NCBI RefSeq assembly: GCF_014145665.1
Contig: NZ_JACHTD010000018.1
Location: forward strand, 1 to 59,000
Reading direction: 5' to 3'
DNA from: Myroides sp. NP-2
GTDB lineage: Bacteria; Bacteroidota; Bacteroidia; Flavobacteriales; Flavobacteriaceae
DNA length: 59,000 nt
A program made the position numbers and the translations under genes. Shown piece after piece: positions 54,166-59,000 of this stretch; position 1 is the first letter of the stretch; the number at the start of each line of letters is the position of its first letter. Under the pieces are notes generated by a model, which made no database searches, was not told the DNA's origin, and saw only the letters and a list, made by a program, of their open reading frames with translations.

Positions 54166-54291
54166 GTGGTAAGTGGTAAGTGGTAAGTGGTGAGTGGTGA
54201 GTGGTAAGTGGTGAGTGGTGAGTGGTGAGTGGTGAGTGGTAAGTGGTGAGTGGTAAGTGGTGAGTGGTAAGTGGTGAGTGGTAAGTGGTAT
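54166..54291. repeat. Tandem heptamer repeat, 18 units of GTGGTRA
   Basis: Exactly 18 consecutive 7-bp units (GTGGTAA or GTGGTGA, the last GTGGTAT) start two bases after the comM stop codon. The units alternate irregularly between the two forms. The tract is non-coding and lies before a terminator. Confidence 0.95.
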
Positions 54292-54307
54292 GTACTATGC
54301 GAACTGC

Positions 54308-54345
54308 AAAAAAAATCCCGCAGTATAAATGCTACGGGATTTTTC
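54308..54345. terminator. Bidirectional terminator after comM
   Basis: Arms AAAAATCCCG and CGGGATTTTT have an upper stem AGTA/TGCT. It is shared with the convergent membrane-protein gene. Confidence 0.85.
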
Positions 54346-54460
54346 ATGTTTTATCTAGTCAAAGAGCTAATGGAACAAACTGAGTAAATAGTTAACCGAG
54401 CGAAAAAACAGAGACTCTTCTATTTATTGAAAAAATCCTCTCATCACTCTTTTACCATAC

Positions 54461-55237
54461 TTAAGCTTCTTCTATGTTGTAGCCGATGATTTGTTTGTAT
54501 AGCGTAAAGTAAATGGAGAATAAATACGGCAACGTAATTAAGATTCCCACAACAAAGAAAAACAAGCCAGAGAACACTAAAAAGTAATTTAGAATTACCG
54601 TTAATATAATTGGAATCGGTTGTTTATTCACTACTTGAATACTCGTTTTAATAGCAGCTAGCGGTGTCATACGCCCAAAGATGATTAGAGGCGTAGCAAA
54701 TAGCGTTAGGATATTAATCAGCCAATTGATGATTAGGGATACCATTTCCAGTTGGTACTCTTTGAGCAAAACCGATAATATAGTAAACAATAAGGTGATG
54801 AGTCCTTGTGCAATAAAAACATACAATCCTCTAAGGCTAAAGAAGTATTTAAAAACACTTAAAAAGCGAGGGGTTTGTCCGGTAGCGGCCTCAGCGTTAA
54901 TTTTGTAAAAACCAGCGATTAGGATACTTGCTAAAGCGGAGAATAGTACCGCTGTAAGTAAGTAGGCATATAATAGGGGAGGTTGGGTGAGTTGATTTGT
55001 TAATTCCAATAATTGTTCTTGCATTTCAACAGGACTAGCCGTTTCCTTGATATCGGTTAATCGCGTCAAGGCAATGGATCCCAAAAAAGAAACAAAAAAG
55101 AAAGCCAACAAGAGGCTGACAACAACCAATAAGAGGGTTTTTTTGTAGTAAATAGCGGCTTCGCGCATCACAAAAAAAGGTTGAATGTTGTATCCTTCGT
55201 CTTTTATTCTTTGAATTGTTTGTTTTAAATGGTTCAT
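54461..55237 (-). CDS. Polytopic membrane protein of unknown function
   Basis: The 258-residue protein has about five to six membrane helices, for example LLLVVVSLLLAFFFVSFLGSI near 35-55 and the closing LPYLFSIYFTLYKQIIGYNIEEA. The mix of amphipathic linkers and wide hydrophobic helices recalls DUF4013/DUF975-like integral proteins. I cannot name a family. It lies 21 bases after the metallopeptidase gene on the same strand and may share its transcript. Confidence 0.65.
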   Translation of the reverse strand: MNHLKQTIQRIKDEGYNIQPFFVMREAAIYYKKTLLLVVVSLLLAFFFVSFLGSIALTRLTDIKETASPVEMQEQLLELTNQLTQPPLLYAYLLTAVLFSALASILIAGFYKINAEAATGQTPRFLSVFKYFFSLRGLYVFIAQGLITLLFTILSVLLKEYQLEMVSLIINWLINILTLFATPLIIFGRMTPLAAIKTSIQVVNKQPIPIILTVILNYFLVFSGLFFFVVGILITLPYLFSIYFTLYKQIIGYNIEEA

Positions 55238-55258
55238 TTGTTTGTTTAAAGTAAGTTA

Positions 55259-56113
55259 TTATTTGATGAAATCGAAGGTATTGCCTTGGTTAATGTTTCC
55301 GGTTTGGTATCCTTTCATAAACCATTCTTTGCGTTGTTTGGAGGTACCATGGGTAAAAGAATCAGGATTTACTTGTCCAGTAACTCTTTTCTGAATGGCA
55401 TCGTCACCAACGGCTTGAGCGGCACTTAGGGCAATATCGATATCTTTAGGTTCTAAATATTTTTGAATGTGTTTGGCCCAAACTCCTGCATAATAATCTG
55501 CTTGAAGTTCTTGAGCAACAGAAAGTTTATTGGCTTCTTTTTTGGATAAGAGCTGTTGTTGTTCCCAAACCTTGGCGTTGGTCCCCATTAAGTTTTGGAC
55601 GTGATGACCCACTTCATGGGCTAGGACATAAGCAATAGCAAAGTTGCCTTTTTCAGCGCCAAATCGTTGGTGTAGCTCTTCAAAGAAGCGCAAGTCCATA
55701 TAGATTGTTTGATCTGCCGGACAATAGAAAGGACCTACACTAGCTTGTGCATGTCCACATTTGGTTTGCACTTGATCGTCAAAAAGATGCAGCTTTGGCT
55801 CTTGGTAAATTTGTCCCATTTGATCAAATATAGCATGCCATACATCCTCTGTATCTTTAAACATAACCGAAACCATTTTACCCATTTCTACTTCTTCTGA
55901 AGAAAGGGTACGCGTTTCTACTTGTTCTGTTGTATTTCCTTGGTTCAGCTGTTCTAAAACGGGTGCTATTTGTTGTCCTGTTTCACCGCCAAAGACAACG
56001 AGTAACATGGCGATAATTCCTAGTAAACCACCGCCAATAGCTGTTTTTCCAGCCATTGATTTTCCTCTATTGTCTTGTACGTTTTTACTTTCTGTACGAT
56101 TTTTCCATTTCAT
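55259..56113 (-). CDS. YpfJ-type neutral zinc metallopeptidase
   Basis: The 284-residue protein has an N-terminal cytoplasmic tail and one membrane helix (about 24-45). A C-terminal zinc peptidase domain has VLAHEVGHHVQN near residue 163 and the downstream ELQADYYAGVWA near 203, giving a three-ligand site. FYCPADQTIYMDLRFFEEL lies between the helix and the motif. Family length is typical. The physiological substrate of this family is unknown. It is probably co-transcribed with the following membrane-protein gene. Confidence 0.9.
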   Translation of the reverse strand: MKWKNRTESKNVQDNRGKSMAGKTAIGGGLLGIIAMLLVVFGGETGQQIAPVLEQLNQGNTTEQVETRTLSSEEVEMGKMVSVMFKDTEDVWHAIFDQMGQIYQEPKLHLFDDQVQTKCGHAQASVGPFYCPADQTIYMDLRFFEELHQRFGAEKGNFAIAYVLAHEVGHHVQNLMGTNAKVWEQQQLLSKKEANKLSVAQELQADYYAGVWAKHIQKYLEPKDIDIALSAAQAVGDDAIQKRVTGQVNPDSFTHGTSKQRKEWFMKGYQTGNINQGNTFDFIK

Positions 56114-56259
56114 GTGAAATTCCTATTTTTTCGTAAATGTATGAAAAAAAAGGTTGAAATGGGGTATGTGAGATGAGTTATGCGTTCAGATTGCGCGGTT
56201 TGTTCTTTGCGCGTTTTATGGGTTTTGTGCAGGGTTTACTAAACTGTGAAGCAGTAACT

Positions 56260-56288
56260 AAAAAAGCTTCCCGAGGGAAGCTTTTTTT
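56260..56288. terminator. Terminator downstream of yebC
   Basis: Arms AAAAAGCTTCCC and GGGAAGCTTTTT enclose a two-base GA loop, abutting the yebC stop codon. On the minus strand a T-run follows. Confidence 0.85.
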
Positions 56289-56998
56289 TATGCCATTGTA
56301 GTGAAAACGTTTTGTACGTCATCATCTTCTTCAATCTTTTCTAATAATTTGTCTACATCTGCTTGTTCCGCTTCAGATAGTTCTTTTGTAACTTGTGGAA
56401 TGCGGTCAAAACCAGAGGATAAGATTTCGATGTTTCTGCTTTCTAATTCTTTTTGGATTGCGCCAAAACTTTCAAAAGGAGCATAGATCATAACACCGTC
56501 CTCATCTTCAAATATTTCGTCGATTCCGAAGTCAATTAACTCTAATTCGAATTCTTCTAAGTCTCTGTTGGGATCAGTAGGAATTCTAAAGTTACAGGTA
56601 TGATCAAACATAAATTCTACAGAACCTGAAGTACCTAGTGTACCATTACACTTGTTGAAATAGCTTCTGATATTGGCAACAGTACGGTTGTTGTTATCCG
56701 TTGCACATTCGATTAAGAAAGCAATTCCGTGTGGGCCATAGCCTTCGAACATTACTTCTTTGTAGTTTTCGGTGTCTTTGTCAGTTGCACGTTTTATTGC
56801 ACGCTCTACGTTTTCCTTTGGCATATTGGCTGCCTTCGCGTTTTGCATGACTGCACGTAATCGAGAGTTTGTATCAGGGTTAGGTCCGCCTTCTTTAATA
56901 GCCATTACAATATCCTTACCAATTCTCGTAAACGTTTTTGCCATAGCAGACCAACGTTTTAGCTTACGTCCTTTTCTAAATTCAAACGCTCTTCCCAT
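56288..56998 (-). CDS. yebC: YebC/PmpR-family protein
   Basis: The 236-residue cytoplasmic protein has the family start GRAFEFRKGRKLKRWSAMAKTFTRIGKDI, then GGPNPDTNSRLRAVMQNAKAANMPKENVERAIKRA and FEGYGPHGIAFLIECATDNNNRT. Members have been described both as DNA-binding regulators and as factors that help ribosomes through difficult stretches. Length is usual. A terminator directly follows it. Confidence 0.94.
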   Translation of the reverse strand: MGRAFEFRKGRKLKRWSAMAKTFTRIGKDIVMAIKEGGPNPDTNSRLRAVMQNAKAANMPKENVERAIKRATDKDTENYKEVMFEGYGPHGIAFLIECATDNNNRTVANIRSYFNKCNGTLGTSGSVEFMFDHTCNFRIPTDPNRDLEEFELELIDFGIDEIFEDEDGVMIYAPFESFGAIQKELESRNIEILSSGFDRIPQVTKELSEAEQADVDKLLEKIEEDDDVQNVFTTMA

Positions 56999-57061
56999 AA
57001 TAATTTATAACTTGATTTAATTGTGCAAAAATAAAAGATAAAAAAAATATATCATAAAAAT

Positions 57062-57084
57062 GAGGGGCTTATTTTAAGCCCCTG
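57062..57084 (-). terminator. gcvT terminator
   Basis: Arms GGGGCTT and AAGCCCC enclose a five-base loop. On the minus strand the sequence continues CTCATTTTTATG, so a moderate T-run is present just after gcvT. Confidence 0.7.
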
Positions 57085-57097
57085 ATTTTCGATTGAA

Positions 57098-58180
57098 TTA
57101 TTTTTTGTAAAAGGGTGTTTTTACCACTTTTGCTTCAACGTCATTTTTTCTAATGCGGATGTAGATTGCGCTACCTTCTGCTGCATGCTCAAGCGTAACA
57201 TACCCCATTCCGATTCCTTTTCCTAAAGAAGGAGACATCGTTCCAGACGTCACTTTTCCGATAACAGAACCCGTTGCATCAACAATTTCGTAATCGTGTC
57301 TTGGAATTCCTTTTTCCACTAATTCGAAACCTACTAATTTATTTTTCAGACCCGCTTCTTTTTGTGCTTTTAAGATATCGGCGCTAATAAAGTCTTTGGT
57401 GAATTTAGTTACCCAACCTAATCCAGCTTCTAACGGTGAAATTTCGTCGTTTAGCTCATTGCCATATAAGCAGTATCCCATTTCTAGACGCAAGGTATCA
57501 CGAGCAGCTAATCCGATGGGTTTGATCCCCCAGTTTGCACCAGCTTCGAATACTTTATTCCAGATCATCTCGATGTCTTCGTTCTTTGCATAAATCTCAA
57601 ATCCTCCAGAACCTGTATAGCCTGTTGCAGAAATAACAACATCTTTCGCACCAGCGAATGTATCAATGGTAAAGTTGTAGAATTTAAGCTCAGCTAAGTT
57701 TACTGCTGTTAAGCTTTGCATCGCCTCAACCGCTTTAGGACCTTGAATAGCTAAGATAGAATAGCTATCAGATAAGTTTTCGATCGTTGCATTTACATCG
57801 TTATGTTGGCTAATCCATGCCCAATCTTTATCGATATTAGATGCATTAACCACCATAAGGTATTCGTTTTCATTTACTCTATATGTGATGATATCGTCAA
57901 TTACTCCTCCTTTTTCATTTGGAAAGTAACAGTATTGTGCTTTTCCATCTACTAGTGTAGAAGCGTCGTTTGAAGTAACTTTTTGGATTAATGGCAAGGC
58001 ATTTGGACCAGAGAGTTTGAAAATTCCCATGTGAGATACATCAAATACGCCCACACCGTTTCTAACTGTCTCGTGTTCTGCATTTACACCCTCATATTGA
58101 ACAGGCATTGAAAAACCTGCAAATGGAACCATTTTAGCTCCTAAACCTTCGTGAATGTGATTTAAAGTTACTTGTTTCAT
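57098..58180 (-). CDS. gcvT: Aminomethyltransferase (glycine cleavage T-protein)
   Basis: The 360-residue protein transfers the methylene group from the H-protein to tetrahydrofolate. Family motifs are [36 protein letters not shown] near the N-terminus, [32 protein letters not shown], and [22 protein letters not shown] chose the ATG at 58180 because it gives the usual start [17 protein letters not shown]; an upstream ATG at 58195 would add five residues. The other glycine-cleavage genes are not nearby. Confidence 0.95.
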   Translation of the reverse strand: MKQVTLNHIHEGLGAKMVPFAGFSMPVQYEGVNAEHETVRNGVGVFDVSHMGIFKLSGPNALPLIQKVTSNDASTLVDGKAQYCYFPNEKGGVIDDIITYRVNENEYLMVVNASNIDKDWAWISQHNDVNATIENLSDSYSILAIQGPKAVEAMQSLTAVNLAELKFYNFTIDTFAGAKDVVISATGYTGSGGFEIYAKNEDIEMIWNKVFEAGANWGIKPIGLAARDTLRLEMGYCLYGNELNDEISPLEAGLGWVTKFTKDFISADILKAQKEAGLKNKLVGFELVEKGIPRHDYEIVDATGSVIGKVTSGTMSPSLGKGIGMGYVTLEHAAEGSAIYIRIRKNDVEAKVVKTPFYKK

Positions 58181-58388
58181 CGTGTTGTATATCAATTTTA
58201 ATAATAGCGCTAAAGTAAACTAATTTTATTGGATTTGAAAATAGGATTTTATATTCAATAAACACCCCTTGATATTGAGATATTTACAATATAATTAAGA
58301 TAAAATTCCCTAGTTTATGAACTAATGCTGTATTTTTTTTGAATTTTTGAAAAATGCTCTTTAGCTTGGTTTTCAGTTCGTTAGGTCG

Positions 58389-58396
58389 TATCTTTG
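58389..58396 (+). promoter_or_regulatory. Promoter of the small membrane-protein gene
   Basis: TATCTTTG, with TTG (58366-58368) 20 bases upstream, lies 27 bases before the ATG at 58423. Confidence 0.7.
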
Positions 58397-58422
58397 CAGT
58401 GTATTAAAATAATATATAAACT

Positions 58423-58728
58423 ATGGAAAAAGGATTGAAAATAGGCGCAATTTTATTGTTAGTAGCAGGAATGCTAAGTGTGCCACAAGATTTTTATGAA
58501 TTGACAAAATTCATCTTAATTGCATTATTCGGGATCCTAGCTTACAATTCACATGTGGAAGCAAATATTAAGGGGACAGGATTGTATGTTGCTTTGATTA
58601 TTTTGTTTCAACCTTTCGTTCCTCTTCCTTTTGGAGCAACGGTTTGGATGGTCTTACACGGTGTAATCGTAGCTTTTCTAGCTGTTACCTTATTTACTTC
58701 GAAAAGTAAGCTTAGCAAAGCTATTTAA
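58423..58728 (+). CDS. Small membrane protein, DUF6804-like
   Basis: The 101-residue protein has three or four membrane helices with short loops: GLKIGAILLLVAGMLSVP, FILIALFGILAYNS, GLYVALIILFQPFVPLP, VWMVLHGVIVAFLAVTLF. The pattern resembles the DUF6804 family, but I cannot confirm it. It has its own promoter and terminator. Function is unknown. Confidence 0.7.
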   Translation: MEKGLKIGAILLLVAGMLSVPQDFYELTKFILIALFGILAYNSHVEANIKGTGLYVALIILFQPFVPLPFGATVWMVLHGVIVAFLAVTLFTSKSKLSKAI

Positions 58729-58758
58729 TGAAAAGTTAAAAAACAAGAAATATTTTTT

Positions 58759-58793
58759 AAAAAGTCATTCGCCTTGCGAATGACTTTTTTTTT
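58759..58793 (+). terminator. Terminator of the small membrane-protein gene
   Basis: Arms GTCATTCGC and GCGAATGAC enclose CTT, followed by nine or ten T. Confidence 0.9.
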
Positions 58794-58806
58794 GGGACAA
58801 GGGAAA

Positions 58807-59000
58807 GTGGTAAATGGTGAGTGGTAAATGGTGAGTGGTAAATGGTGAGTGGTAAATGGTGAGTGGGGTAAATGATGAGTGGTAAATGATGAGTGGTAAA
58901 TGATGAGTGGTAAATGATGAGTGGTAAATGATGAGTGGTAAATGATGAGTGGTAAATGATGAGTGGTAAATGATGAGTGGTAAATGATGAGTGGTAAATG
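58807..59000. repeat. Tandem repeat of 14-bp units (paired heptamers), runs off the window
   Basis: Units of GTGGTAA+ATGGTGA (four copies) change, after a two-base insertion (GTGGGGTAA), to GTGGTAA+ATGATGA (one irregular copy and eight full copies plus a partial one). It continues to the last base. It is related in sequence to the repeat at 54166 and again lies in intergenic DNA after a gene end. Confidence 0.95.

Noticed and set aside
54166..54347. Minus-strand ORF rich in Leu-Pro-Leu-Thr-Thr repeats
   Set aside because: It is only the heptamer array read in frame, not a protein gene.

Overview
The window reads as a chromosomal segment of a low-GC member of the Flavobacteriaceae (Bacteroidota). 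Several independent signs agree. There is a PorP/SprF-type type IX secretion protein followed by an OmpA/PD40 protein. Many genes have promoters of the TAnnTTTG type (TATCTTTG, TATATTTG) and few have a Shine-Dalgarno sequence. The window also carries a DUF5686 protein, a flavobacterial-style TonB beginning KKDWLDIVFAGRNKQYGAYKLR, a carboxypeptidase-regulatory-domain TonB receptor and FabV. A Myroides-like genus would fit, but that is a guess. I see no insertion sequence, prophage, CRISPR array or plasmid function.

Layout. 1-2.6 kb: end of a porP/sprF gene and an OmpA-family protein. 3.0-9.4 kb: a regulatory island with three AraC-type regulators fused to about seven membrane helices and two paralogous CI-like HTH proteins in AT-rich DNA, including one possible 22-codon ORF and an unexplained terminator. 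9.5-16.5 kb: trxB, an orphan ABC ATPase, the coupled pair aroQ-DUF5686, a small outer-membrane barrel protein and xerD. 16.6-19.0 kb (minus strand): a coiled-coil protein, zapA, a 6S RNA that I identify from its structure, and rny. 19.3-24.4 kb: an M23 peptidase, a TonB-dependent receptor and a lipoprotein with calcium-loop motifs. 24.5-27.5 kb: a long AT-rich gap and two more membrane-AraC genes. 27.7-36.4 kb: fabV, a hybrid histidine kinase, tonB, an acyl-CoA dehydrogenase, anmK and folC. 36.5-37.0 kb: five tandem tRNA-Val(UAC) genes. 37.1-44.1 kb: a PH-domain protein, argS and a three-gene SGNH/SGNH/MBOAT cluster that looks like a surface O-acylation system. 44.1-51.7 kb: a DUF4265 protein, a TPR protein and an RND efflux operon (adaptor-pump-outer membrane factor). 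51.7-59 kb: an unexplained gap, comM, heptamer tandem repeats, a membrane protein, a YpfJ-type metallopeptidase, yebC, gcvT, a small membrane protein and a second tandem repeat that runs off the end.

Genes that probably work together are the SGNH/SGNH/MBOAT trio (acyl transfer across the inner membrane to an envelope glycan), the RND tripartite pump, ZapA with its coiled-coil neighbour (division), and TonB with the outer-membrane receptor. The most unusual content is the set of five membrane-anchored AraC regulators with the CI-like paralogue pair, the LysM-in-SGNH protein of the O-acylation trio, and the two heptamer repeat tracts. All assignments come from reading the sequence; no database search was run.
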